In this document: positions 33,948 to 44,025 of the stretch, piece by piece
Position numbering within the stretch: the stretch's first letter is position 1
How the letters are laid out: each line of letters begins with the position of its first letter
Assembly: GCA_037445875.1 (NCBI GenBank)
Contig: JBBIJR010000008.1
Coordinates: 4,627 to 68,626, forward strand
Direction: 5' to 3'
DNA length: 64,000 bases
Source of the DNA: JBBIJR01 sp037445875
GTDB lineage: Bacteria; CLD3; SB21
Position numbers and translations under genes: made by a program
Notes under the pieces: generated by a model
What the model was told of the DNA's origin: nothing
Database searches by the model: none
Seen by the model: only the letters and a program-made list of their open reading frames with translations

Positions 33948-35915
33948 TTAGAGGTGATGGGTTTCCTCCGGCTGAACCTGTTCAGGTTCGTGCCCGCCGT
34001 CGGGCGATAAGAGGATATTATTCTGTGAAGGCTTCTCCCCGAGGAGTTCTTCGATATGGTTCTTGTCCAGGACCTCCTGCTCCAGCAGCCGCCTCGCGAC
34101 GGCCTCGAGTTTGTCACGTTTTTCCAGCAACAGTTCCGTTGTGCGCCGGTACGCCTCGTCAACGATACTCTTGACCTCGCTGTCGATGAGGCGTGCCGTT
34201 TCCTCGCTATAGGGCCTCATGGTGACAGCACCGAGAAAACTCTCACGGCCGTTTTCCGTGTACGACAGATGGCCCAATTTCTCGCTCATGCCGTACGTGG
34301 TTACCATTCGACGCGCGATTTCGGTAACCCGTTCGAGGTCATTTGCGGCGCCGGTCGAGATCTCACCGAAGGTAATCTCTTCGGCAGCCCGTCCGCCGAG
34401 TAAACTGCAGAGCTTTTCCAAAAGCTCGTCGCGGGACAAGAGGTAGCGGTCTTCCAGGGGTGTTTGCAGCGTATAGCCGAGAGCTCCAATTCCTCGCGGT
34501 ACGATGCTCACTTTCTGCACGGGGTCTGCATTCTTCAGATAATGGCCGACCACGGCATGACCGGACTCGTGGTAAGCTACGATGGTCTTTTCGCGGGGAC
34601 TGATGATCTTGTTCTTTTTCTCCAGTCCGCCGATGACCCGTTCGATGGCTTCCTGAAAGTCCATCATACCGATACGGTCTTTTTCCTTGCGAGACGCCAA
34701 CAGAGAGGCTTCGTTACACACATTGGCGATTTCTGCACCCGCGAAACCCGGCGTCTGCGCTGCCAGTGATTTCAGATCTATGTCCGCGGCCAGCGGCATG
34801 CCTTTCGTATGAACTTTGAAGATCTCCATGCGGGCGTTCAGGTCTGGCCGGTCCAGCACAATCTGACGGTCAAAACGGCCGGGACGAAGAAGGGCAATAT
34901 CCAGTACGTCGGGCCGGTTCGTTGCACCAACGATGATGACTCCTTTGTCCGTGTTGAATCCGTCCATCTCTACGAGCAATTGATTCAGCGTGTTTTCTCG
35001 TTCGTCATGCCCGCCCATAACGAACCCCTTTGCGCGGCTGCGACCGATCGCATCGATCTCGTCGATGAAGATGATGCAGGGGGCCTTCGATTTAGCCTCC
35101 GCAAACAGGTCGCGCACTCGTGAGGCCCCTACTCCGACGAACATCTCCACGAAGTCCGATCCGCTCAGGCTAAAGAATGGAACGTTAGCCTCTCCGGCGA
35201 TTGCTTTGGCAAGCAACGTCTTCCCGGTACCCGGGGGTCCAACCAGCAAGACCCCTTTCGGGAGTTTTGCGCCCAGTTTTGTGTATTTCTTGGGGGTCTT
35301 CAGAAAATCAACCAGCTCGCGCACTTCTTCGATTACTTCTTCCACACCCGCAACGTCTTGAAAGGTCACACGGGTTTTGGAGTCCGATGCATAAATCTTC
35401 GCCTTATTCTTGCCGATACTCATCACGTTGCCGCCGCTCATCCGGCGAAAGATGAAGCCCCAGAGCATGAAAAGGAGCAACAACGGAAATATCCAGTAGA
35501 TGAGCAAATTCTCCAGCCAATTGCTCTCGATGACTCCCTTGTAGCTGACACCCGCTTTCTGCAGGTCCTCTACCAGCTTGTCGTCAGGCAGGGTCACCAC
35601 GACGAAAGGCTCCCTCAGGTCCTTCTTGAATCGATCCTCAAAGAGGTGGCCGGAGCGGATGCGGTCGGTGATCGATTCCGGTTGTTCGGAGGGGGTCGCT
35701 CGTTGAACCGCAAGGCTGTCCGGCAGTTTGAATTTGCCGACTATTTTGTCACCGGCAATCTGTACTTCATCGATCTGACCGGCAGCCAATCTGTCGCGGA
35801 ACTCCCGATACGTGATTTCCACGTCCTGTCCGCCGGAGAACAGCAGAGGATTCAACAGAATGAACAGAAACAGAATCCCGATGATGATGGGTATCTGCAG
35901 GTTCTTCTTATTCAT
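33948..35915 (-). CDS. ftsH: Membrane ATP-dependent zinc metalloprotease FtsH
   Basis: FtsH degrades membrane and short-lived cytoplasmic proteins. The 655-residue product has an N-terminal membrane helix (IPIIIGILFLFILLNPLLF), a periplasmic domain, a second helix near residue 140 (LLIYWIFPLLLLFMLWGF), an AAA module with GPPGTGKTLLAKA, FIDEIDAIGRSRA and the SRH region, and the protease with zinc motif HESGHAVVGH. It lies 20 bases after lon and is followed by serA. Nothing is unusual in sequence; the context of four proteases in a row is notable. Confidence 0.97.
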   Translation of the reverse strand: MNKKNLQIPIIIGILFLFILLNPLLFSGGQDVEITYREFRDRLAAGQIDEVQIAGDKIVGKFKLPDSLAVQRATPSEQPESITDRIRSGHLFEDRFKKDLREPFVVVTLPDDKLVEDLQKAGVSYKGVIESNWLENLLIYWIFPLLLLFMLWGFIFRRMSGGNVMSIGKNKAKIYASDSKTRVTFQDVAGVEEVIEEVRELVDFLKTPKKYTKLGAKLPKGVLLVGPPGTGKTLLAKAIAGEANVPFFSLSGSDFVEMFVGVGASRVRDLFAEAKSKAPCIIFIDEIDAIGRSRAKGFVMGGHDERENTLNQLLVEMDGFNTDKGVIIVGATNRPDVLDIALLRPGRFDRQIVLDRPDLNARMEIFKVHTKGMPLAADIDLKSLAAQTPGFAGAEIANVCNEASLLASRKEKDRIGMMDFQEAIERVIGGLEKKNKIISPREKTIVAYHESGHAVVGHYLKNADPVQKVSIVPRGIGALGYTLQTPLEDRYLLSRDELLEKLCSLLGGRAAEEITFGEISTGAANDLERVTEIARRMVTTYGMSEKLGHLSYTENGRESFLGAVTMRPYSEETARLIDSEVKSIVDEAYRRTTELLLEKRDKLEAVARRLLEQEVLDKNHIEELLGEKPSQNNILLSPDGGHEPEQVQPEETHHL

Positions 35916-35935
35916 GAGAACGATTCCTTCCTTCG

Positions 35936-38344
35936 TTATACAGATACCCGGCGGGACTTGACGGTTTTCTTTCGATCACGTGCGCGCACCTTGCGCCCGT
36001 TGCGCCTTACGGCCGGCCTGGACTCCGCCCTCAGCGCACTGGCGACAACCTGTGAGACCTCTTTCACGAAGACGAACTTCATTTCGTCGCGAATCTGCTT
36101 CGGCACCTCTTCCAGATCCTTCTCGTTCTTATCCGGCAGAATCACCGTCTTTATGCCGGTCCTGTGTGCAGCCAGTATTTTCTCCTTGACCCCGCCGATC
36201 GGCAAAACGGCACCGCGCAGCGTCACTTCTCCGGTCATGGCCACGTCGTTACGCACAATCTGATTGGTCAGCAGTGAATAGATCGCGGTATACATCGTGA
36301 TGCCGGCCGATGGACCGTCCTTCGGGATCGCCCCTGCAGGAACATGGATGTGTATATCTATCTTGTCGAAGTCCTCGTGGATGCCCAGGTCGTCGGCCTG
36401 CGACCGGATTTGGCTCAATGCGGCGATTGCCGACTCTTTCATCACATCGCCCAGCTGGCCGGTCAGCGTGAGATTGCCCTTTCCTTTCATCTTCGAGGCT
36501 TCTATGAATAGAATGTCGCCTCCGGCTGCAGTCCAGGCAAGACCGGTGCTGATGCCCGGTTTGTTGATTCGCTCCAGGGCGTCCGAAAAGAACTTGATCT
36601 TGCCCAGATATTTATACACTAACGCGCGATCGATGACGGTACGTTCCGCTTTGCCTTCGGCCACTTCCCGGGCAACTCCGCGGCAGATCGCGGCCACCTC
36701 ACGCTCCAGATTACGCAAACCGGCTTCACGGGTGTATTCATGAATAATCGTCCGGATAGCTTCCCTCGCAAACTTGACCTGGCGCTCCCGAAGTCCGTGC
36801 TCGCGAATCTGCTTGGGGATAATGAAGCGCTGGGCAATATGGAGTTTTTCCTCCTCGGTATAGCCGGGAATCTCGATGACCTCCATTCGATCCTTCAACG
36901 CAGGGAGGATGGGGTCAGCAAGATTTGCCGTGGCGATAAAGAGAACTTTGGACAGGTCGAAAGAAACCTCCAGATAGTGATCGCTGAACGAAAAGTTTTG
37001 CTCAGGATCAAGCACTTCCAACAGAGCGCTTGAGGGATCTCCCCGGAAGTCCATGCCCACTTTGTCGATCTCATCGAGCATGAAGACCGGGTTCGTGGAG
37101 CCCGCTTTTCGCACGCCCTGGACGATCCGTCCCGGCAGGGCCCCGATGTAGGTCCGACGGTGGCCCCGAATCTCCGCTTCGTCGCGGATGCCTCCCAGCG
37201 ACATGCGCACGAACTTCCTCCCGAGCGCATTGGCAATCGACCTCCCCAATGAAGTCTTTCCGACGCCGGGCGGCCCTACAAAACAGAGGATAGGTCCGCG
37301 CATGTCGTTCTTGAGTTTGCGAACCGACAGGTACTCGAGGATCCGATTCTTCACTTTTTCAAGGCCGTAGTGGTCGGCGTCAAGACGCTTTCGTGCGTCC
37401 TCGATCGCCATGTTGTCGTCCGTCTGGACGTTCCAGGGGAGGTCGATGAGCCAATCCAGGTATGTGCGAGAGACAGTGTACTCCGCGGCCATGGGGGACA
37501 TGCGTCCCAGCCTGTCGAGTTCCTTATGAGCGACCTCATTGACTTCCTTGGGCATTTGCGCTTTTTCAATACGCTCCCGCAACTCGGCCACTTCGGGATT
37601 GGCCGATTCCGATTCGCCTAACTCCCGCTGAATGGCTTTGAGTTGTTCCCTGAGGAAATACTCCCGCTGAGTTCGGCTTATCTCATCCTGCACATCCGAT
37701 TGGATCTTGTTGCCGAGTTCCAGAGTCTGCAATACACGGTTCAGAATCATGTGCGCATGTTCCAGACGTTTTTTGACGTCCAGAATCTCCAGCACGGCCT
37801 GTTTTTCGTCTGTTCCGATATTCAGAGCCGAGATCGACGCATCTGCCACGCGTCCCGGCTGCTGAATGTTCAGAATCATGGAACTCTGTTCAGCTGTGAT
37901 ATAGGGGGCAAGACCCGCCATTTTCTGAAAGATATTCTTGATATTGATGACCAGCGCGTCCACCTCGATGTCGTCGACCGTCACGGGGATCTCCCCCAAC
38001 TCATCGATTCGTGCAACCCAATAGGGGTCTTCCTGCACGAATTCCTGCAGTCGAATGCGTTGAACGCCCTGCACAATGACGCTCTTACTTCCGTCCGGCA
38101 TGTCGAACACCCGCATGATGGTCGCGGCGACCCCGTACTCGTACATGTCCTCCTGAGCGGGGTTTTCCACGGAACTGTCCTTTTGTGCAACCACTCCCAC
38201 AAGACGGTTCACTTCCGAGTAGTCGCTGACCAGCCGAAGCGTCTTATCCCGGCCGATCGACAGCGGCATGATCTGCTGCGGAAACAGCACCGTATTTCGA
38301 AGCGGAATGATGGGTAGTGTTTCCGAAAGCTGTGTTTTTTTCAT
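35936..38344 (-). CDS. lon: ATP-dependent protease Lon
   Basis: Lon degrades misfolded and regulatory proteins in the cytoplasm. The 802-residue product has the N-terminal substrate domain (LPIIPLRNTVLFPQQIMPL), a coiled-coil middle, the AAA module with FVGPPGVGKTSLGRSIA and FMLDEIDKVG, and the serine-lysine protease with catalytic Ser in KDGPSAGITM and Lys in GGVKEKILAAHR. A basic C-terminal tail (RRNGRKVRARDRKK) is longer than in E. coli Lon. A GTAAGGA site precedes ATG 38344. A GC-rich hairpin lies in the 93-base gap after htrA but has no U-tract. Confidence 0.97.
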   Translation of the reverse strand: MKKTQLSETLPIIPLRNTVLFPQQIMPLSIGRDKTLRLVSDYSEVNRLVGVVAQKDSSVENPAQEDMYEYGVAATIMRVFDMPDGSKSVIVQGVQRIRLQEFVQEDPYWVARIDELGEIPVTVDDIEVDALVINIKNIFQKMAGLAPYITAEQSSMILNIQQPGRVADASISALNIGTDEKQAVLEILDVKKRLEHAHMILNRVLQTLELGNKIQSDVQDEISRTQREYFLREQLKAIQRELGESESANPEVAELRERIEKAQMPKEVNEVAHKELDRLGRMSPMAAEYTVSRTYLDWLIDLPWNVQTDDNMAIEDARKRLDADHYGLEKVKNRILEYLSVRKLKNDMRGPILCFVGPPGVGKTSLGRSIANALGRKFVRMSLGGIRDEAEIRGHRRTYIGALPGRIVQGVRKAGSTNPVFMLDEIDKVGMDFRGDPSSALLEVLDPEQNFSFSDHYLEVSFDLSKVLFIATANLADPILPALKDRMEVIEIPGYTEEEKLHIAQRFIIPKQIREHGLRERQVKFAREAIRTIIHEYTREAGLRNLEREVAAICRGVAREVAEGKAERTVIDRALVYKYLGKIKFFSDALERINKPGISTGLAWTAAGGDILFIEASKMKGKGNLTLTGQLGDVMKESAIAALSQIRSQADDLGIHEDFDKIDIHIHVPAGAIPKDGPSAGITMYTAIYSLLTNQIVRNDVAMTGEVTLRGAVLPIGGVKEKILAAHRTGIKTVILPDKNEKDLEEVPKQIRDEMKFVFVKEVSQVVASALRAESRPAVRRNGRKVRARDRKKTVKSRRVSV

Positions 38345-38437
38345 TTTTTCCTTACAGTTGTTCCGTGGACCCTGCTCGGCATCCGGGGCGGGAGGCGCCA
38401 GAGACCCGCCGCCGACCGGGATCCCGTATACGTTTGC

Positions 38438-39964
38438 CTATTGGTTGGGCACCGTGAACGCCATGAACATGGAAGTGCCTCGGCGATTCACGAGGAACAG
38501 CGCGGTATCGCCTTTGTTAAGGCCCGCCATGGCGTCCGAGTAGTCCTTGAGATTTCTGACTTCCCGTTTTCCGACACGCTTGATCAGGTCACCCTCCCGA
38601 AGACCCGCTCTGAAGGCAGGCCCCGATTGGTCGATATCGACGATGACCACTCCTTTTTCGTCGGCTCCGAACCCATACTTGCCGGCCAATTCACTCGAAG
38701 CGTTGGAGACTTTGATTCCTATAATCTCTGAGCTCTTGCGTGCGGCGGAATCCTCCTTCATTTGAACGTCTTCATCGGGAAACTCTGCCAACGTGACGTA
38801 CACGACCGTCTCGGTCCCCTCGCGGAGAATGGTCAAAGCAACTTTCGTTCCGGGTGCCCTGCGAACAATAGCCTTGCGAATAGCGGAACCATCGGCTACT
38901 TCCTGGCCGTCCACCTTGATGATGACGTCGCCCTGATGCAAGTCGGCTTTGTCGGCGGGACTATCCTTAACAATGTCCGCAATAACGGCTCCTTGGGCTT
39001 TTCCAAGCCCCATCGCCCTTGCCATTTGTTCATCGACGTCCTGCATGCGGATGCCGACGTAGCCACGTATGACCTTTCCGTTCTTGATGATCTGCTCCAT
39101 AATCGAACGGGCGGTGTTCGAGGGAATAGCAAATCCAATGCCTTCGTAGCCGCCGCTGCGGGACAGGATTGCCGTGTTGATACCGAGCAGTTGCCCACTC
39201 AGATTGACCAGGGCTCCTCCGCTATTACCGGGATTGATGGCGGCATCCGTCTGGAGAAAATCGACGTCCGTGTCGAGGCCCACCGAAGAGCGTGAGAGCC
39301 CGCTGACGATGCCAGCGGTCACGGTCTGGCTGAGCGACTTGCTGAAGGGATTGCCGACCGCGATCGCCCACTGCCCTACCTTAATCTGGTCGGAATTGGC
39401 CATCTTGATCGCGGGCAATCCCTTTTCATCAATGCGCAGGACGGCCAGGTCCGTTCGTGGATCGGCGCCAATCAACTTGGAATCGTACGATTTTCCGTTA
39501 GACAACGTGACCTTGATATTGTCCATCTTGTCGATCACATGGTTGTTCGTCAACACATAACCGTCCTCACTGACGATGACTCCCGACCCCAGGCCCTGCA
39601 GTCTTTGTTCCTGCCGGGGCTGGTTACGCGGGGGCCCGAAGAAGCGCCGGAAGAAATCGTCACCGCCGAAAAAATCGCCGAAGGGATCGGACGGAAAGGG
39701 AGAGGTGGTATTAACATATACTTTTCTTTCGGTCTCCACGGTCACGACGCTCGGTGTAACGTACTCAGCAACGGCGGAGAAGCCCTCGCTGAATTCAAGC
39801 ATGGTCGCCATTCTTTCTTCCAGTCTTGCACGAACTTCCGATTCCGATCCGGCTTTTCCCTTGTGGATCAGATTCAGATTGGCCGTGAGCAGCACCCCCG
39901 CCAATATGCCAATGAATATCAACATCGCCGCGAAAAACCATCTCGATGTTTTTGCCGTAAACAT
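38438..39964 (-). CDS. htrA: Periplasmic serine protease of the DegP/HtrA family
   Basis: This 508-residue envelope protease/chaperone has an N-terminal membrane anchor or signal (WFFAAMLIFIGILAGVLL). The trypsin-like domain shows the catalytic triad: His in TNNHVIDKMD, Asp in DPRTDLAVLRID and Ser in INPGNSGGALV. Two PDZ domains follow (GYVGIRMQDVDEQMARAMGL and a second ending near ALFLVNRRG). I chose ATG 39964 because CCGGAGG stands 7 bases before it; an upstream ATG at 40000 has no such site. It sits between the DnaJ-like gene and lon, which suits envelope stress response. Confidence 0.94.
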   Translation of the reverse strand: MFTAKTSRWFFAAMLIFIGILAGVLLTANLNLIHKGKAGSESEVRARLEERMATMLEFSEGFSAVAEYVTPSVVTVETERKVYVNTTSPFPSDPFGDFFGGDDFFRRFFGPPRNQPRQEQRLQGLGSGVIVSEDGYVLTNNHVIDKMDNIKVTLSNGKSYDSKLIGADPRTDLAVLRIDEKGLPAIKMANSDQIKVGQWAIAVGNPFSKSLSQTVTAGIVSGLSRSSVGLDTDVDFLQTDAAINPGNSGGALVNLSGQLLGINTAILSRSGGYEGIGFAIPSNTARSIMEQIIKNGKVIRGYVGIRMQDVDEQMARAMGLGKAQGAVIADIVKDSPADKADLHQGDVIIKVDGQEVADGSAIRKAIVRRAPGTKVALTILREGTETVVYVTLAEFPDEDVQMKEDSAARKSSEIIGIKVSNASSELAGKYGFGADEKGVVIVDIDQSGPAFRAGLREGDLIKRVGKREVRNLKDYSDAMAGLNKGDTALFLVNRRGTSMFMAFTVPNQ

Positions 39965-40059
39965 TCTTAACCTCCGGGTTGATTCAACAATTTGTTTCAT
40001 CTTTATCTGGTTTTACGAATCGCTTGGACCAAAGGTTCGCCGACTGTCCAGCGTTTTCG

Positions 40060-40953
40060 TCACCACTCCAGTCCTGCCTGACGCGCGAAGTCTTCAAATA
40101 GCTCCCTCTGACGCCTCCCAAGGGACTTCGGTAATTCAACCTTCACCGTTATATACATATCTCCAACTCCACTTCGGCCTTTGATTCCAAGCCGGTTCAG
40201 TTTTAGCATGGTCCCCGGCTGAGTGGCGGGAGGTATTTTCACATCCAGACGGTCGCCGTACGCCGTCTTGACCCGCACCGTACTCCCCAGGATGGCTTGC
40301 GCCAGATTCACGGTCACATCGGTGAAGATGTCCAGTTCCTTCCTTGAGAACAGCGGGTCGGGCGTAACACGAACGGTCAGAATCAGATCACCCGGGCGGC
40401 TTGCCGACGGATGGCCCTGTCCACGAAGTCGTATCTGTTCCCCATCGTTGATTCCGGGAGGGATCTTGACTTTCAGCGTTCGCCTGGTACCGTTTTGGAA
40501 CGTGAATTCGACATCGCCCCCGCGAACCGCTTTTTCAAAGGAGATCGTAACTTCGGCCTCCAGGTCGTGTCCACGTTCCGAACGGTGGCCCGAGGAGGAC
40601 TCTCCAAAAAACATCTCATCCAGCATATCGGCAAACGAGCGGCCGCTCCGGGATCCACGATGGCTTCCAAGATCGAAATTTCTGAAGAACTCAGAAAAAT
40701 CGAACTCGGATTGAGCGCTTCCAGAAAACCCCGAATGGGAGCCAAACCGGCGTATCGTATCGTATTTCTTTCTCTTTTCCGCATTGGAAAGCACTTCGTA
40801 TGCTTCAGAGATCTCCTTGAACTTCTCCTCCGCCTCCTTGCTACCCTGATTCCGGTCCGGATGGAATCTCTTTGCCAACTTCTTGTAGGCCCGCCTGATT
40901 TCGTCTTCGCCTGCCGTATCTGCCACGCCCAGTATGTGATAGTAGTCCTTCAT
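40060..40953 (-). CDS. cbpA: DnaJ-like co-chaperone (CbpA type, no zinc fingers)
   Basis: This 297-residue protein has an N-terminal J domain (DYYHILGVADTAGEDEIRRAY, with the HPD motif in RFHPDRNQG) and a Ser/Phe/Gly-rich linker. The two-part DnaJ C-terminal substrate domain follows directly (ISFEKAVRGGDVEFTFQNG, VKIPPGINDGEQIRLRGQGHP). The four CxxCxGxG zinc repeats of true DnaJ are missing, so it is CbpA-like. It would stimulate DnaK, whose gene is 3 kb upstream on the same strand. ATG 40953 follows a TGAGGT ribosome site. The htpX stop lies 10 bases upstream. Confidence 0.93.
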   Translation of the reverse strand: MKDYYHILGVADTAGEDEIRRAYKKLAKRFHPDRNQGSKEAEEKFKEISEAYEVLSNAEKRKKYDTIRRFGSHSGFSGSAQSEFDFSEFFRNFDLGSHRGSRSGRSFADMLDEMFFGESSSGHRSERGHDLEAEVTISFEKAVRGGDVEFTFQNGTRRTLKVKIPPGINDGEQIRLRGQGHPSASRPGDLILTVRVTPDPLFSRKELDIFTDVTVNLAQAILGSTVRVKTAYGDRLDVKIPPATQPGTMLKLNRLGIKGRSGVGDMYITVKVELPKSLGRRQRELFEDFARQAGLEW

Positions 40954-40963
40954 GGAATCGACC

Positions 40964-41848
40964 TCAGAAGGCCGTGACCAGACCCTGCGTTGCGTACTCG
41001 TGCAGCCGACGGACTCGCTCTTCGGTTGTCGGATGCGTGCGGAAAAGAGCGGCCAGTCCTCCACGCGGTAACGGACTGACAATGAACAAATGGGCCGTCG
41101 CGTTGCTTCCGTGCATTGGGAGCAACCTGCTGCCCTTTTCCAGTTTCGTCAAGGCGCGAGCAAGTTCGAGCGGGCGGCCCGAAATCTCAGCCCCCACCCG
41201 GTCGGCGAGGAACTCCCTTGATCGGGATACGGCCAGCTGAATCATCGTTGCCGCGATCGGTGCAAGGATCACCAGAGCCAACCAGGTAATTATGTTTCCT
41301 CCCCCGCTTTCTTCGTCGTCCGAGCTTCGCCCGAAACCACCGAACATCGCCGCCCACTGCGCCATGGTTGCGATGTACGCAATCGCTCCGGCAATGGTGG
41401 CCACGACGCTGCCGATCAAAATGTCCCGGTTCCTTACATGAGCAAGTTCATGTCCGATCACACCTTCGAGTTCCGAGGGGTTCAATGACTCGAGTATCCC
41501 CGACGTCACAGCCACGGCCGCATGCTCAGGATCGCGGCCCGTCGCAAATGCATTGGGAACGGATTCAGGGATCAGGTAGACGCGCGGCATGGGCAATCCG
41601 GCCCTGCTCGCCAGGCGCTGTACCGTCGAATGGAGCTCGGGATGGTCCCGGTATGTAATTTCCCTGGCCCTGTACATTCGCAGGACAATCCATTCGCTCC
41701 ACCAATAGTTCGCGAGGTTCATGGCCCCCGCCAACACCAGGGCAACCAGTGCTCCCGCCTGGCCACCCAACATGTGGCCGATGAAAACCAACAGCAGCGT
41801 CAGGAGAGTAAGAAAAAAGAAAGTCTTGAACGTATTCAGACCTTTCAT
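40964..41848 (-). CDS. htpX: Membrane zinc protease HtpX
   Basis: HtpX is an M48 metalloprotease of the inner membrane that takes part in membrane-protein quality control. The 294-residue product has two N-terminal helices (FFFLTLLTLLLVFIG and ALVALVLAGAMNLA), the zinc motif GHELAHVRNRD with a later glutamate ligand in SREFLADRVGA, and two more helices between (VVATIAGAIAYIATM, ITWLALVILAPIAATMI). The end TTEERVRRLHEYA is typical. I chose ATG 41848, which overlaps the fmdB stop as ATGA-type coupling; longer in-frame starts would lie inside fmdB. Confidence 0.94.
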   Translation of the reverse strand: MKGLNTFKTFFFLTLLTLLLVFIGHMLGGQAGALVALVLAGAMNLANYWWSEWIVLRMYRAREITYRDHPELHSTVQRLASRAGLPMPRVYLIPESVPNAFATGRDPEHAAVAVTSGILESLNPSELEGVIGHELAHVRNRDILIGSVVATIAGAIAYIATMAQWAAMFGGFGRSSDDEESGGGNIITWLALVILAPIAATMIQLAVSRSREFLADRVGAEISGRPLELARALTKLEKGSRLLPMHGSNATAHLFIVSPLPRGGLAALFRTHPTTEERVRRLHEYATQGLVTAF

Positions 41849-42093
41849 TCGGTGTCCTTTGATCTTTTCGACTTGTCCGACGCCGCTTTGCCCTTGTTGT
41901 CCGCCGAACCGTCGCTCTTCTTGTAGTCGGTTATGTAGAATCCGGAACCCTTGAAGACCAGCGCAGCGCCGGACCCGATAACGCGCGATGCGGGGTTTCC
42001 GCACTGCGGGCAGATGGCCACCGGCTCTGTATTGATGCTCTGGAACTCTTCAAAAAGGTGACCGGAGGTACATTTATACTCATACGTTGGCAT
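41845..42093 (-). CDS. FmdB-family zinc ribbon protein
   Basis: This 82-residue protein starts MPTYEYKCTSGHLFEEFQ and has a single zinc ribbon of the FmdB/CxxC_CxxC_SSSS type, with cysteines in YKC and ICPQCGNPAS, then GSGFYITDY and a charged lysine-rich tail. Family members are small putative regulators; a precise role is not known. Start ATG 42093 has ribosome site GGAGG. It lies 13 bases after the dnaK stop and overlaps htpX by 4 bases, so it is part of the chaperone/protease transcript. Confidence 0.88.
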   Translation of the reverse strand: MPTYEYKCTSGHLFEEFQSINTEPVAICPQCGNPASRVIGSGAALVFKGSGFYITDYKKSDGSADNKGKAASDKSKRSKDTE

Positions 42094-42106
42094 AGGAGCC
42101 TCCGAG

Positions 42107-44025
42107 TTATTTCTTATCCTTATCGTCGACCACTTCGTAGTCAGCTTCTTCGACCTTTTGCCCCTGACCGGTCGAGGTCTGGCCGGAAGGTTCCGCGGTA
42201 CCGGCGGTGGCTCCCTGCTGATACATTCTGGTCGACACTTCGTTCCCCACGCGACCAAGGGCCTCACTAGCCGCTTTCATCTCGTCGGGGTTATCGGCGT
42301 TAACGGCATCCCGGAGCTTCTGGACTTCGGCCTCCAGACGGGTCTTCGAGTCCCCATCGATCTTGTCGCCGAATTCCTTCAGGTTCTTCTCCGTCTGATA
42401 GAGGAGGTTCTCAGACTGGTTCTTTGTGTCGATTCGTTCCCGACGCTTGCGGTCCTCATCGGCGTGCTCCTGTGCCTGCTTCACCATTCGCTCNNNNNNN
42501 NNNNNNNNNNNNNNNNNNNNNNNNNNNNNNNNNNNNNNNNNNGGATCGTCTGTTCCTTTCCGGTAGCTTTGTCTTTGGCGGTGACATGCAGGATGCCGTT
42601 TGCATCGATGTCGAACGTTACCTCGATCTGCGGCACGCCGCGAGGGGCAGGTGGAATACCCACCAGCTCGAAACGGCCGATCTCGCGGTTGTCGGCGAAC
42701 ATCTGCCGCTCCCCCTGGCCCACGCGGATCGTGACGGCCGTCTGGTTGTCTGCCGCGGTCGAGAAGATCTCGGTTTTCTTGGTCGGGATGGTTGTGTTGC
42801 GCGGGATCATCGTCGTGAACACGCCGCCGAGCGTCTCAATACCGAGGGACAGCGGCGTAACATCCAGTAGCAGTACATCTTTGACCTCGCCGGCCAGTAC
42901 GGCGCCCTGAATGGCCGCGCCCACGGCGACGACTTCGTCCGGATTCACTCCTTTGTGCGGCTCCTTGGAGAAAAGATCCTGGACGAGTTTTTGTATCCTG
43001 GGGATGCGGGTGGAACCACCAACAAGGATGACCTCGTCGATCTGCGAATAATTGAGACCCGCGTCTTTCATGGCCTGCTCCACGGGCTTGACGGTTCGCT
43101 GGATCAGGTCATCGCAGATTTGCTCGAACTTCGCACGCGTCAGTACAAGGTCAAGATGCTTGGGAATGCTGTCGACGGCCGTGATATAGGGAAGGTTGAT
43201 CTGAGTCTGCTGTGAGCTGGACAATTCGATCTTAGCTTTTTCCGCCGCATCCTTGAGCCGCTGCAGGGCCATGGGATCCTTGCGGAGGTCTATGCCTTCC
43301 AACTTCTTGAACTCGTCCGCGAGCCAGTTGATGACTCGCTGATCCAGATCGTCGCCGCCCAGGTGTGTGTCTCCGTTGGTGGCGAGCACTTCGAATACGC
43401 CGTCTCCTATTTCCAGAATCGAGATGTCGAACGTCCCGCCGCCCAGGTCGTAGACCGCGATCTTCTCGTTCGACCTCTTGTCCAGCCCGTAAGCGAGCGC
43501 GGCGGCTGTCGGCTCGTTGAGGATCCTCAATACGTTGAGTCCGGCGATCTTGCCGGCATCCTTGGTCGCCTGGCGCTGTGCATCGTTGAAATACGCGGGA
43601 ACGGTCACGACGGCGTCGGTCACCTTTTGGCCCAGATAATCCTCCGCCGTCTGCTTCATCTTCTGAAGGACCATTGCAGAAATCTCCGGAGGAGAGAAAA
43701 TCTGATCGGCGATCTTGACTCTGGCCACCTCACCATCTCCCGCGATCACGTCGTAGGGAACTCGTGAACGTTCTTCCGACACTTCATCGTATCGGCGTCC
43801 CATGAACCGCTTGATCGAGAAGATCGTGTTCTTGGGGTTCGTGATGGCTTGTCTCTTTCCGGGACCGCCTACGATACGTTCCCCGGACCTCGTGAATGCG
43901 ACCACCGACGGAGTAGTGCGCCCGCCCTCAGAGTTTGGAATGACGACTGGCTGGCCGCCCTCCATGATTGCCACACAGGAATTCGTCGTCCCCAAGTCGA
44001 TTCCAATTACTTTGCCTTTTGCCAT
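42107..44025 (-). CDS. dnaK: Chaperone DnaK (interrupted by an assembly gap)
   Basis: DnaK is the Hsp70 chaperone. It starts at ATG 44025 behind an ideal AGGAGG site with GKVIGIDLGTTNSCVAI. The ATPase domain shows AVVTVPAYFNDAQRQATKDA, YDLGGGTFDISILEI and ILVGGSTRIPRIQ, and the substrate domain shows LLLDVTPLSLGIETLGG. The C-terminal lid resumes at ERMVKQAQEHADEDRKRRE and ends EEADYEVVDDKDKK. Between them 49 Ns (42494-42542) hide about 13 family codons. The given N length breaks the frame (50 bases from the last whole codon to the next), so the apparent frameshift is almost surely a gap-size artefact, not a mutation. Confidence 0.94.
42494..42542. other. Assembly gap of 49 Ns inside dnaK
   Basis: A run of 49 undetermined bases separates the codons for KEQTI and ERMV of DnaK. 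In the family about 13 codons (39 bases) lie there, whereas the sequence gives 50 positions, so the N length is not a true measured length. Confidence 0.99.
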
